A stretch of 64,000 nucleotides of DNA from an uncultured Planctomycetota bacterium (GCA_903928115.1 CAIYPP010000001.1:1-64000); one strand, 5' to 3'; counted from the stretch's first letter, positions 1-9,068 are shown. Translations and numbers: made by a program. The notes: generated by a model from the sequence alone, not told the origin.

Positions 1-23
1 CTCGCGTTGCGCAGCGTGGCGCG

Positions 24-1295
24 CTAGGCGTCGGCGCTCTGCCGACGTTCGAGAACTCGGCTTGCGGCATAGGCGAGCGGCACGACCTGCAGCAGCACGA
101 GCGCGGGCGTGGCGGTCAAGTAGAAGCGCTCCCAGTCGAGCGGCAGCCACGCCACGGTGCCCGCGATGAACACCACGGCAAATACGAGCAGCGTGCTTGC
201 TTGGGAGCAGTCGCGCGCCGAGCGCCACGCGAGCATCGCGAGGCCGACCAGCGCGAGCAGCGAGCCCACGTGCCCAAAGAGGACGCCTCCGCCCGCGCTC
301 GTGCGAACGAAGAGCGAGATGCGCTCGGGCAGGGTCCGCGCGACCTCGACGCCGGTGCGAGGCGCGAGCTCGTCTTGGAAGAACGCCATGAGCTTGTCCC
401 AGCGCGCCAAGATGTCTTGGACGCCCGCCACGGGCTCGCTCCAAAGCCGCGGATTCAGCGCATAGAAGAGCGCGATCGTGAGTAGAGCGGCGAGTGCGAG
501 GGCACCCAGCACTCGGGCGGTGCGCGCTCCCTCGCGGCGCGTCGCGAGGGCCGCCCAGCCCGCGCTCGCGGCGCATAGGAGCCCGCCGTTGAGCTTGCTC
601 GAGACCGCGAGTCCGCAAGCGATGCCGAGCGCGAGTCCCCAGCCCAGCGTCGCGTTGGGGCGCCGCAGCGCGACCAAAAGTCCCGCGAGGCAGAAGGGCA
701 ACATGAAGTGGTCGGTGCGCAGATAGTTGCCGGTTGCGTGCACCAGCGGCGTCGCGAACCACGCGACGAACGCGGTCGAGCCCGCGATCCACGCGGCCGC
801 TCCCGTGACGAGCTCGCGGGCGCAGAAGAAGAGCAGCACTGCGGAAAGCGCGGAAAGCGCGAGCACGACGCGTCGTGCCAGTGGCTCGGCGGGAAGCAGC
901 GCGGACTGCGCGTCCCGTCCCGCGCGCGGATCGTCGCGGTGGAAGACCTGAAACGCCTGCGGGGAGGCGCTCGTGTGGCCGGCGGCGGTGAGCGTTGCGC
1001 CCCAGACGAGCTTGGGCAGGCATGGGTTCATGTAGCCGAAGGTCGTGCGTTGCACGCCCTGCTTCCACGGGTTGTCGCTGCGCTCCGATGCGGGGTCGAG
1101 CTCGGCTCCCGCGGGCGGCGCGCCTTCGACGAGCTGCTGCCAGTGCAAGATCGAGATCGCGATCCACTCGGGCTCGTCGCTCGCGAGACGGCCTTCGAGT
1201 CGGCGATCGCGGGTGGTCCACGCCGCGAAATACGCGAGAGCGAAGAGCGCTGCGGCGAGCAGCAGGTCCTTCGGCGTTGAGCGACGTTCGGCCAC
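24..1295 (-). CDS. GT39-like integral membrane glycosyltransferase (423 aa)
   Basis: Polytopic membrane protein that resembles lipid-linked-sugar glycosyltransferases of the GT39/ArnT/PMT clan. The first hydrophobic segment (about residues 10-25) is followed by a loop holding an acidic pair in LASDEPEW, the place where this clan carries its catalytic acidic residues. Many further hydrophobic helices follow, with runs such as ALSALSAVLLFFCARELV. The start is GTG at 1295 and the stop is at 24-26, so the gene is complete. It is divergent from the sulfatase at 1367, with about 70 bases between them. The family is inferred from topology and the acidic loop; donor and acceptor cannot be read from sequence. 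It does not closely resemble the tandem GT39-like pair at 30-34 kb. Confidence 0.6.
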   Translation of the reverse strand: MAERRSTPKDLLLAAALFALAYFAAWTTRDRRLEGRLASDEPEWIAISILHWQQLVEGAPPAGAELDPASERSDNPWKQGVQRTTFGYMNPCLPKLVWGATLTAAGHTSASPQAFQVFHRDDPRAGRDAQSALLPAEPLARRVVLALSALSAVLLFFCARELVTGAAAWIAGSTAFVAWFATPLVHATGNYLRTDHFMLPFCLAGLLVALRRPNATLGWGLALGIACGLAVSSKLNGGLLCAASAGWAALATRREGARTARVLGALALAALLTIALFYALNPRLWSEPVAGVQDILARWDKLMAFFQDELAPRTGVEVARTLPERISLFVRTSAGGGVLFGHVGSLLALVGLAMLAWRSARDCSQASTLLVFAVVFIAGTVAWLPLDWERFYLTATPALVLLQVVPLAYAASRVLERRQSADA

Positions 1296-1366
1296 GGCGG
1301 GCGAGAGCCTACGATCCGTCGCGCGCCGGAGCCACGCGGCGGTGCGCGTCCTATACTTCCGCCACG

Positions 1367-2731
1367 ATGCTCCGAAGGCTCGCCTCCGCCGCGCTGGTGC
1401 TCCTAGGCTCCGCCTGCGGGGGATCCGAGCCGCCGCCGAACGTCCTCGTGGTGCTGCTCGACACCACGCGCGCCGATCACCTCTCGTGCTACGGCTACCC
1501 GCGCGAGACGACGCCTGCCATCGACCGGCTCGCGCGCGAGGGCGCCCGCTTCGAGGATGTGCGTTCCCAGTCGTCGCTCACGCCCGTGTCGGCGAGCACG
1601 CTGCTCACGGGTGCGCTGCCGTTCCGCCACGGGGTGCGCAGCCTCTTCGCCGTCGGCGGCGAGACCCTCTCGAGGGACGTCGCGAGCTTGCCGGAGCTGT
1701 GGCAGCGCAGTGGACGGCGAACGGCGGCGTTCGTGAGCGCGAAGCCGATGGGGCAGCAGTACGGACTGGCGCGCGGCTTCGAGACGTACCACGATGACCT
1801 CGCGGAGAGCTTCGCGCGCCACGGCGTCGAGCGCGCGAGCGATGCGCCGCAGCGGCCCGCCGACGACACGACCGAGCTGGTGCTCGCGTGGCTGGACAAG
1901 AACGGGCGCGAGCCCTTCGGAATGCTCGTGCACTTCTTCGATGCGCACGACCCGTCGTTCGTTCCTCCGCCGGACTGGCTCGCGCGCAACGTGTCGTTCC
2001 CGCTGCCGGAGAAGCTGCGCCGCGCCGGGCCCGAGCAGCGCATCCCCGCGCTCACGAACCCGCGCAACCGCGTAGACCTCTACGACGCCGAGCTGCGCTT
2101 CATGGACGAGCAGCTCGCACGCATCGTCGCCAAGCTGCAGGAGCAGGGCACGCTGGAGAACACGCTGGTCGTCGTGCTCGCGGACCACGGCGAGGCGTTC
2201 GGCGAGCACGGCTTTTGGACGCACGGAATCCTGTACGAAGAGCAGCTCCACGTGCCGCTCGTGCTGCGCGGTCCGGGCATCCCTCGCGGCGCGGTCGTGC
2301 GGGATCGCGCGCGCGTCGTCGACGTGCTGCCGACGCTCGCCGAGCTGCTCGAACTGCCAGCGCCGGCGCAGGCACTCGACGGGCGCTCGCTGGCGCCGCT
2401 GCTGCGCGGGACGACCGAGGGTGAGTCGCGCGAGGTGTACGCAGAGGTCCATCACGCCGCGGAGGATCGTCTCAAGCGCGACGCCGAGATGTACGCGCTG
2501 CGCTCCGGAGACTGGAAGTACATCCACCGGCCCGCGACGGGGCGTCACGAGCTGTACGACCTCTCGAAGGACCCGCACGAGCTGACGAACTTGTACGCCG
2601 CGGATCATCCGCGCGCAGTCGGACTCGCGCTGCGACTCACGCGGCTCGGCGCCCTCGGCGGCGCGGGCGTCTCGCTCGAAGGTCTGAGCCAAGAGCAACT
2701 CGACGAGCTACGCCAGCTCGGCTATCTGTAG
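1367..2731 (+). CDS. Sulfatase-superfamily lipoprotein without the formylglycine cysteine
   Basis: Alkaline-phosphatase/sulfatase-fold hydrolase of 454 aa. The ATG at 1367 is chosen because it opens a lipoprotein signal (MLRRLASAALVLLGSAC, lipobox Cys17). The reading frame is open further upstream, but that part does not look coding. The N-terminal metal site is visible in VLLDTTRADHLSCYGYPR, and the second metal cluster in LADHGEAFGEHG. Where true sulfatases have CxPxR, this protein has TPVSA with Thr72 at the nucleophile position, so neither Cys/Ser nor the Arg is present. It may therefore use Thr directly, as phosphoglycerol transferases such as LtaS do, rather than formylglycine. It is probably anchored facing the periplasm. 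The natural substrate is unknown. Confidence 0.8.
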   Translation: MLRRLASAALVLLGSACGGSEPPPNVLVVLLDTTRADHLSCYGYPRETTPAIDRLAREGARFEDVRSQSSLTPVSASTLLTGALPFRHGVRSLFAVGGETLSRDVASLPELWQRSGRRTAAFVSAKPMGQQYGLARGFETYHDDLAESFARHGVERASDAPQRPADDTTELVLAWLDKNGREPFGMLVHFFDAHDPSFVPPPDWLARNVSFPLPEKLRRAGPEQRIPALTNPRNRVDLYDAELRFMDEQLARIVAKLQEQGTLENTLVVVLADHGEAFGEHGFWTHGILYEEQLHVPLVLRGPGIPRGAVVRDRARVVDVLPTLAELLELPAPAQALDGRSLAPLLRGTTEGESREVYAEVHHAAEDRLKRDAEMYALRSGDWKYIHRPATGRHELYDLSKDPHELTNLYAADHPRAVGLALRLTRLGALGGAGVSLEGLSQEQLDELRQLGYL

Positions 2732-2758
2732 TCAAGAATCCATCGTCAGGAACTCGCC

Positions 2759-3277
2759 ATGCCGCTCAAGGATCTCGATACCAAGTCCACGCTCAAGCTG
2801 CTCTCGCGCATCATGGAGTTCGAGCTCGCGGGAGTCGTGCGCTACACGCACTACTCGCTGATGGTGACGGGCCCCAACCGCATCCCGATCGTCGCCTTCA
2901 TGAAGGCGCAGGCGTCGGAGTCGCTGCTGCACGCGCAGCAAGCCGGAGAGCTGCTGACGGGACTCGGCGGACACCCGACCTTGCAGATCGCGCCGATCGA
3001 CGAGACCTACCGCCATGCGGTGAAGGACATCCTCGAGGAGAGCGCGGCCCACGAGGCGCGCGCGCTCAAGCTCTACAAGGAGCTGCTCGAGGCCGTCGAG
3101 CATTCGAGCGTGTACCTCGAAGAGTTCGCGCGCACCCAGATCGCCGCCGAGGAGATGCACTCGCTCGAGCTGCGCAAGATGATGCGCGACATCGGTGTGG
3201 GCTCGGAGCACGAGCACGAGGGCTCGGGACGCAAGGGCAAGCGCAAGTCGAAGCGCAAGGACAAGCGTCGCGGTTGA
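2759..3277 (+). CDS. Bacterioferritin-like ferritin with a basic C-terminal tail
   Basis: Four-helix ferritin-like protein of 172 aa. Iron-ligand-type Glu and His residues occur in each helix: EFELAGVVRYTHYS, SESLLHAQQ, EESAAHEARAL and AAEEMHSLEL. This matches the bacterioferritin/DUF892-type di-iron fold. After the bundle the protein ends in a Lys/Arg-rich tail (GRKGKRKSKRKDKRRG) that ordinary bacterioferritins lack and that resembles nucleic-acid-binding tails on some Dps proteins. The ATG at 2759 follows the sulfatase stop by 27 bases, so co-transcription is possible. The probable role is iron storage or detoxification. The DNA-binding suggestion rests only on the tail. Confidence 0.78.
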   Translation: MPLKDLDTKSTLKLLSRIMEFELAGVVRYTHYSLMVTGPNRIPIVAFMKAQASESLLHAQQAGELLTGLGGHPTLQIAPIDETYRHAVKDILEESAAHEARALKLYKELLEAVEHSSVYLEEFARTQIAAEEMHSLELRKMMRDIGVGSEHEHEGSGRKGKRKSKRKDKRRG

Positions 3278-3286
3278 GCCCGGCTG

Positions 3287-4849
3287 TCAGCGGCCGAGGC
3301 GCGGTAGTGGCAGCCAGCGGGGCGCCGCGGAGGGATCCGGAGCCTCGGGGCCCATGTAGCCGAGCTTGCGCAGCTCTTCGATGTCGGCGGGGCTGAGCTC
3401 GTAGGAGCGTGGCGGTCCCGAGGCGCGCTCGCGGAAGGTGGCGTCGATGTCGCGCTGCGCCCGCAGCAGTCCGAGCAGCCGCTCGGTCACCTTCGGGTTC
3501 GCCGCAGAGACCTCGGCGAGCTCACGCGGGTCGCTCTCGACGTCGAAGAGCGTGGCCATCTGCTTCTCTTCGTCCCACACGAGCCGCCAGCGTCCTTCGC
3601 GGACGGACCACTGGCGCCCCTCGCGGTCCTTGCGCGAGAGCGAGTGGCTGAACGTCGGTGCGAGCGGAAGCGTCTCTCCGCGCAGCGCGGGCACGACCGA
3701 GCGACCTTGGAGCGCCGGTGCGGCCTCGCGCGCACCCGCGAGCTCGAGCACCGTCGGCATCACGTCGACGCTGGTCACGACGTCGCTCACGCGCCGCGCC
3801 GCGAAGCCCGGAGCGCGCATCATCAGCACGACGCGCAGCGCCTCGTCGTGCAGCGCGTTGCCGTGGCCGACGTAGCCGTGCTCGCCGAACCCTTCACCGT
3901 GGTCGGAGACGACGACCACGATGGTGTTTTCGGCGAGGTCGCTGCGCTCCAGCCGCTCGAAGAGGCGCGCGAGCTCGCGGTCGGTGTGGCGGATCTCCGC
4001 GTCGTACAGGTCGCGCCAGAAGTCCATGATGTCCGCATCCGACGTGCGGATGCCGAACTCGTTGAGCTTCTGGTAAAGGCCCTCCTGCTCGGGGCCGTTG
4101 CCCGCGTTGCAGTGCTCCTTGTGCTTGAGGATCAGCCGCACGCCGTCGGCATCGATCTCGCGCTTCTCCAGCCAGCGGTCGATCACCGCGACGAGGCGCT
4201 CGTGCTCCTCGCGCTCGCGGTAGTCGGGCCGATAGGCCTGCAGGTCCGCCTCGGGCGGCCGATAGGGGCCGTGGACTTCGTAGGTGTGGAAGAAGAGGAA
4301 GAAGGGCTCGTCCTTGAACTCCTCGACCCAGCGCAGCGTGCGCTCGAGGTTGGGCACGAGACGGCTGGGGTGGAGCACGTTCGACGCGTGCTCGTCGGGC
4401 GTGTCGCCTTCGTTCAGGGGATACAGGTCGAAGCCTTGGCCGAGCCCGAACTGACGCTTCGCGTAGCCGCCGTCGGTGAAGGCCGCCGTGGCGTACCCGC
4501 GCGACTTCAGGACCTCCGCGAGCGTGGTGACGCGCTCGCTCATCGCACCGGGATCGGGGAAGGTCGAGACGCCGTGCACGCTCGGATAGAGCGAGGTCAT
4601 CAGCGAGAGCAGCGAGGGCGCCGTCCACGGAGCCGCGGACTGCGCGTTGTCGAAGACCACCGAGTTCGCGGCGAAGCGGTCGAGGTTGGGGCTCGTGCCG
4701 CGCGCGTGGCCGTAGCAGCCGAGGTGGTCGGGTCGCAGCGTATCGAGTGCGATCACGACGACGTTGGGCGGACGCTGCGCTTCGCCGCACTGCAGGGAGA
4801 GCGCGCCGAGGAGAAGCGGGAGCGCGAGCGTGCGGCCGAGGCGGGGCAT
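3287..4849 (-). CDS. Second sulfatase-superfamily lipoprotein with Thr at the nucleophile position
   Basis: Sulfatase-fold protein of 520 aa with a lipoprotein signal (lipobox ending at Cys21). Metal-binding motifs are IALDTLRPDHLGCYGHARG near the N-terminus and SDHGEGFGEHGYVGHG in the middle. The nucleophile segment reads APWTAPSLLSLMTS with Thr76 where CxPSR sulfatases carry Cys. The neighbouring PS is kept but the Arg is lost. The C-terminal part ends ELRKLGYMG, a tail also found in the first sulfatase (ELRQLGYL), so the two are homologous although they lie on opposite strands around the ferritin gene. It converges on the ferritin gene with only 9 bases between stops. Likely a periplasmic or outer-membrane phospho- or sulfo-ester hydrolase or transferase. 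Confidence 0.8.
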   Translation of the reverse strand: MPRLGRTLALPLLLGALSLQCGEAQRPPNVVVIALDTLRPDHLGCYGHARGTSPNLDRFAANSVVFDNAQSAAPWTAPSLLSLMTSLYPSVHGVSTFPDPGAMSERVTTLAEVLKSRGYATAAFTDGGYAKRQFGLGQGFDLYPLNEGDTPDEHASNVLHPSRLVPNLERTLRWVEEFKDEPFFLFFHTYEVHGPYRPPEADLQAYRPDYREREEHERLVAVIDRWLEKREIDADGVRLILKHKEHCNAGNGPEQEGLYQKLNEFGIRTSDADIMDFWRDLYDAEIRHTDRELARLFERLERSDLAENTIVVVVSDHGEGFGEHGYVGHGNALHDEALRVVLMMRAPGFAARRVSDVVTSVDVMPTVLELAGAREAAPALQGRSVVPALRGETLPLAPTFSHSLSRKDREGRQWSVREGRWRLVWDEEKQMATLFDVESDPRELAEVSAANPKVTERLLGLLRAQRDIDATFRERASGPPRSYELSPADIEELRKLGYMGPEAPDPSAAPRWLPLPRLGR

Positions 4850-4929
4850 ACGTCCGATTGTAGTCTTCGAGCGGAGCGCGATCCCGCGCGGAGGTTGACC
4901 TCGAGGCCGCGGGCGGATGGGATCGGGGG

Positions 4930-5688
4930 ATGGGAAAGCTCCGTCTCGCCGTGCGCACGGCGCGCGCGCTGGCCGCGACCACCTTCTGGTATGGCCTGTG
5001 GTGGTGCGGCCATGGGCTCCTTTTCTTGGCTGCGCGCCGACGACTGCGCTGGCGTCGCTGGATCATGCAGCGGTGGTGCCGCGCGCTGTGCCGCGCATTG
5101 GCCGTGCGCGTCGATGTGATCGGCCTGCCGCCGCCCGCGGGCTCCCTGCTCGTCAGCAACCACTTGAGCTACGTCGACGTTCTCGTGCTCGGCGCCAGCG
5201 TGGACGCGGCTTTCCTCTCGAAGGCGGAGGTCGCCGACTGGCCGCTGATCGGTCGGCTCGCGCGCGACTTCGACACGCTGTTCCTCGTGCGCGAGCGGCG
5301 TCGCGATCTTCCTGCGATGAACCAGCAGATTGCGACGACGCTGGAGCGCGGCGTCGGCGTCGTGCTCTTCCCCGAGGGCACGAGTCATCGCGGAGATCGC
5401 GTGCACGAGTTTCGGCCGTCGTTGCTCGCGCCCGCGGCCGAGGGCGGTCTGCGCGTGTGGGCCGCGTGCTTGAGCTATCGGACGCTCGACGGGGATCCTC
5501 CCGCGTCGACCCACGTGTGTTGGTGGGGCGACGCCCCGTTCGGGCCGCACGCGCGCCACCTGCTGCAGCTCGCTGGGATCGAGGCGCGCGTCGAGTTCTT
5601 GGCGGAGCCGCACGTCGATCCGGACCGCAAGGCCCTCGCTGAGCGGCTTCGGACCGCGATCGAGGCGCGCTTCCAGCCGATTCCCTGA
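4930..5688 (+). CDS. 1-acyl-sn-glycerol-3-phosphate acyltransferase family protein (PlsC-like)
   Basis: Membrane-associated acyltransferase of 252 aa that would transfer an acyl chain to lysophosphatidate or a related glycerolipid. The HX4D catalytic motif is present as NHLSYVD (residues 77-83) and the phosphate-binding FPEGT motif lies at 150-154. A hydrophobic, Trp-rich N-terminal segment (about residues 15-35) should anchor it in the inner membrane. The length is normal for PlsC. It is divergent from the sulfatase at 3287-4849 and 52 bases upstream of the E1/acyltransferase pair on the same strand, so it may belong to one acyl-lipid transcription unit. Confidence 0.87.
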   Translation: MGKLRLAVRTARALAATTFWYGLWWCGHGLLFLAARRRLRWRRWIMQRWCRALCRALAVRVDVIGLPPPAGSLLVSNHLSYVDVLVLGASVDAAFLSKAEVADWPLIGRLARDFDTLFLVRERRRDLPAMNQQIATTLERGVGVVLFPEGTSHRGDRVHEFRPSLLAPAAEGGLRVWAACLSYRTLDGDPPASTHVCWWGDAPFGPHARHLLQLAGIEARVEFLAEPHVDPDRKALAERLRTAIEARFQPIP

Positions 5689-5740
5689 GCGGCCCGCTGC
5701 CGAGGTGGTGCGGGCTCGCGCTATCCTCTTGCGCCCCGCC

Positions 5741-7969
5741 ATGAGTACGAACCGCGTCGCCGTCGTCGAAAAGGCTTTCGACGACTGGCTCGAATCCGCC
5801 GCTGCGGCCCCTGCGCTGCTCCGCCCCGACGAACCGCTGACGCCTCAGAGCACGCTGACCGCGCGTTCGGCGCTCGAGCTCTTCGAGGACCAAGTGGCCT
5901 CGCGTGCGCTCGACGTCGCGGCGCGCGAGCTCAAGAAGTCCAACCGCAGCTTCTACACGATCTCCAGCGCGGGTCACGAGAACAACGCCGTGCTCGGCGC
6001 GCTCCTGCGCGCGACGGATCCGTGCTTCTTGCACTACCGCTCGGGCGGCCTGATGCAGGCCCGCTCCCGCAAGCGCGACGGCGGCACGCCGGTGTTCGAC
6101 ACGCTGCTCTCGCTCGTCGCCTCGGCCGAGGATCCCGCGAGCGGCGGGCGCCACAAGGTGTGGGGCAGCCGACCTCTCTGGGTGCCTCCGCAGACGAGCA
6201 CGATCGCTTCGCACTTGCCCAAGGCCGTCGGTCTCGCGATCTCGCTCGCGCGCTCGCGTCGACTCGGCGTCGAGATCGAGCTCCCCGGCGACTCGATCGT
6301 GTGCTGCACCTTCGGCGACGCATCCGCGAACCACTGCACGGCGCTCGCGGGCTTCAACTTCGCGCGCTACGCGACGCGGCAGGGAAGCCCGTGTCCGGTG
6401 CTGTTCGTGTGCGAGGACAACGGCATCGGCATCTCGGTGCCGACCCCGCGTGACTGGATCCGCGAGAGCTTCGGTGCGGTCGAGCACCTGCGCTACTTCC
6501 GCGCGCAAGGCGAGCTGGATCAGGTGTACGACAGCGTGCGCGAGGCGATCGAGTGGTGTCGCACGACGCGGCGACCTGCGTTCCTGCACATGGAGACGAC
6601 GCGCCTGTGGGGGCATGCGGGCTCGGATGTCGAGACGACGTACCACAACCTGAAGGAGATCGAGGCACTGGAGGCGCGCGACCCGCTCCTGCGCAACGCG
6701 AAGCGTCTCGTCACGTGTGGCGCTGCGACGCCGGAGGCGTTGCGTGCGCTCGTGCGCGACACTCGCACGCGCGTGAACGCCGCCGGTGACGAGGCGACGC
6801 GGCGTCCTCGGCTCACGACGCGCGAGAGCGTGGTCGCGCCGCTGGCTCGCTGGGACGAGAGCGCCGTGCGCGCGGAGGCACGAGCGGGGTTCGACGTCGA
6901 GCAGCGCCGCGCCCACTTCGGCACGTTGCCCGAAGAGCAGGCGAGCGCCACGAAGAAGACGCTCGCTGCGCACGTGAATGCCGCGCTGCACGACGAGTTC
7001 CTGCGTCGGCCCGAGACACTCCTCTTCGGTGAAGACTCCGGCAAGAAGGGCGGCGTGTACGGAGTCACGGCCGATCTTCAGAAGCGCTTCGGGGTCGCCC
7101 GCGCCTTCGACACACTGCTCGACGAGACCGCGATCCTCGGGCTCGCGCAGGGCGCCGCGCACGTCGGGCTCCTGCCGCTCCCAGAGATCCAATACCTCGC
7201 GTACATCCACAACGCGCTCGATCAGCTGCGCGGCGAGGCCTGCTCGCTTCAGTTCTTCTCGAACGGTCAGTTCGCGAACCCGATGGTGGTGCGCGTGCAG
7301 GGGCTCGCATACCAGAAGGGCTTCGGCGGGCACTTCCACAACGACAACTCGATCGGTGCGCTGCGCGATATCCCCAGCTTGATGATGGCCGTGCCTTCGC
7401 GCGGAGATGACGCGGTGCGCATGCTGCGTGGCGCGGTCGCCGCGGCGAAGGCCTGCCAGCGCGTGGTGCTCTTCCTGGAGCCCATCGCGCTCTACCACGA
7501 GCGCGACCTGCACGAAGACGGGGACAACGGCTGGCTCTTTCCGTATCCCAAGCCCGAGGAGAGCGTGCTGCTGCCCGGCGACGTCGGCGTGTACCACGAA
7601 GACGCGCGAGATGTGCTGATCGTGAGCTACGCGAACGGCCTGCGGCTCTCGCTGCGCGCCGCGAAGGTCTTGGCGGAGAAGCATGGGATCCGCGCGCGCG
7701 TGCTCGACGTTCGCTGGCTCAACCCGTTGCCCTTGGAAGCGATCGCGAAGCACGCCGAGCACTGCTCGGGCGTGCTCGTCGCCGACGAATGCCGTGCGAC
7801 AGGCGGCGGGATCGCGGATGCGGTGGTCGCCGACCTCGCGGAGCGTGGCTACCGCGGCAAGCTGCGCTCGGTTCGCGCGGCCGATACCTACGTCCCGCTC
7901 GGCTCGGCGACGAGTGTGGTGCTCATGCAGGACACTGAGATCGTCGAAGCCGCGAGGAGGATGGCGTGA
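5741..7969 (+). CDS. Fused alpha/beta thiamine-diphosphate E1 component (2-oxoacid dehydrogenase type)
   Basis: Single-chain E1 of 742 aa joining the alpha and beta halves that are separate in most pyruvate or branched-chain 2-oxoacid dehydrogenases. The alpha half carries the ThDP/Mg motif starting GDASAN (192-197) and ending EDNGIGIS (from 225). The beta half begins near residue 405 with LLFGEDSGKKGGVYG and ends with the transketolase C-terminal domain (VLVADECRATGGGI). ATG 5741 is preferred over an upstream in-frame GTG because it opens the conserved part. The last 4 bases overlap the next gene. No E2 or E3 gene is in the window, so the lipoyl partner must be elsewhere. Substrate is probably a branched-chain or similar 2-oxoacid, judged on fold only. 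Confidence 0.85.
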   Translation: MSTNRVAVVEKAFDDWLESAAAAPALLRPDEPLTPQSTLTARSALELFEDQVASRALDVAARELKKSNRSFYTISSAGHENNAVLGALLRATDPCFLHYRSGGLMQARSRKRDGGTPVFDTLLSLVASAEDPASGGRHKVWGSRPLWVPPQTSTIASHLPKAVGLAISLARSRRLGVEIELPGDSIVCCTFGDASANHCTALAGFNFARYATRQGSPCPVLFVCEDNGIGISVPTPRDWIRESFGAVEHLRYFRAQGELDQVYDSVREAIEWCRTTRRPAFLHMETTRLWGHAGSDVETTYHNLKEIEALEARDPLLRNAKRLVTCGAATPEALRALVRDTRTRVNAAGDEATRRPRLTTRESVVAPLARWDESAVRAEARAGFDVEQRRAHFGTLPEEQASATKKTLAAHVNAALHDEFLRRPETLLFGEDSGKKGGVYGVTADLQKRFGVARAFDTLLDETAILGLAQGAAHVGLLPLPEIQYLAYIHNALDQLRGEACSLQFFSNGQFANPMVVRVQGLAYQKGFGGHFHNDNSIGALRDIPSLMMAVPSRGDDAVRMLRGAVAAAKACQRVVLFLEPIALYHERDLHEDGDNGWLFPYPKPEESVLLPGDVGVYHEDARDVLIVSYANGLRLSLRAAKVLAEKHGIRARVLDVRWLNPLPLEAIAKHAEHCSGVLVADECRATGGGIADAVVADLAERGYRGKLRSVRAADTYVPLGSATSVVLMQDTEIVEAARRMA

Positions 7970-8958
7970 AGCGCATCGCGATCCTGTGCCCCGGACGGGG
8001 CTCGTACACCGAGAAGACGATGCGCACGCTGCCGACAGGGCATCCCTGGGTGCAGCGCGCGGACGAGCTTCGCAGGGAGTACGGTCTTCCCACGCTCACC
8101 GAGCTCGACAGCGCCGAGAAATTCAGCTCCGCGCTGCACCTGCGCCCCGCCAACGTCTCGCTCTTGATTTGGCTCGTAACGATGCTCGACAGCCACGCCG
8201 CGATGGAGCAGGACGAGTGCGTCGCGATCGCGGGCAACTCGATGGGCTGGTACACGGCGCTGGCGGTCGGCGGCGCGCTCTCCTTCGACGACGGCTTTCG
8301 GCTCGTGCAGGAGATGGCGCTCTTGCAGGAGCGTCACGCCGGCGGCGGGCAGATCCTCTATCCGCTCGTCGACGACGAGTGGCGTCGCGATCCGGCCCGC
8401 GCGCAGGCGGTCGCCGCCGCGCTGGCTTCGTCGGGCGGACATGCGCTGCCCTCGATCGACCTCGGCGGATTCGCGGTGCTCGCGGGTACCGAGGAGGGGA
8501 TCAAGCACCTTCTCGCGCAGCTTCCGCAGGTCAAGCTCGGCGCCAACACCTATCCGTTCCGCTTGATGCAACACGGGGCGTACCACACTCCATTCGTGCA
8601 GCCGGTGAGCGACGCCGCGCTCGAGACGCTCGCGCGCCTCTCGTTCCGTGCGCCGCGTGCGACGCTGGTGGATGGCCGTGGCGTGCGCTTCACGCCGTGG
8701 TCGACGGATGTGGGGGAACTCGTGCGTTACACGCTCACCACTCAGGTGACCGACCCCTACGACTTCACCAAGTCGGTGCGGGTTGCCCTGCGCGAGCACG
8801 CCCCTGACGAGCTGGTGCTGCCGGGGCCCGGCAACACACTCGGCGGCATCTGCGGCCAGATCCTGTGTCACGAGGGCTGGCGCGGCATGGCGTGCAAGGG
8901 CGACTTCGAGCGCGAGCAGTCGGGCGAGCGGCCCCTCGTGCGCTCGATGCGGCGCTGA
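7966..8958 (+). CDS. FabD-like acyl-CoA:ACP acyltransferase variant lacking the malonyl-binding arginine
   Basis: Alpha/beta-hydrolase-like acyltransferase of 330 aa related to malonyl-CoA:ACP transacylase. The nucleophile elbow is AGNSMGWYTAL with Ser92, the same number as Ser92 of E. coli FabD, and the catalytic His lies in GAYHTPF (His207). FabD has Arg117 in RLVEMRGKFMQ to hold the malonyl carboxylate. Here that segment is RLVQEMALLQ with no Arg, so a non-carboxylated acyl group is likely. The GTG start at 7966 overlaps the E1 stop (GTGA), which implies translational coupling: E1 could generate the acyl group that this enzyme moves. The substrate is an inference. Confidence 0.72.
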   Translation: MKRIAILCPGRGSYTEKTMRTLPTGHPWVQRADELRREYGLPTLTELDSAEKFSSALHLRPANVSLLIWLVTMLDSHAAMEQDECVAIAGNSMGWYTALAVGGALSFDDGFRLVQEMALLQERHAGGGQILYPLVDDEWRRDPARAQAVAAALASSGGHALPSIDLGGFAVLAGTEEGIKHLLAQLPQVKLGANTYPFRLMQHGAYHTPFVQPVSDAALETLARLSFRAPRATLVDGRGVRFTPWSTDVGELVRYTLTTQVTDPYDFTKSVRVALREHAPDELVLPGPGNTLGGICGQILCHEGWRGMACKGDFEREQSGERPLVRSMRR

Positions 8959-9068
8959 AGCACGGAATTCTGCGGTGGGACGGTAACGTGCGGTCTCGGA
9001 CGCTTCAGGATCCAACTCGCTGGCCTGCGTGAGCGGGCCACGTCCCTGTCGCCACTGCGAGATCCATC

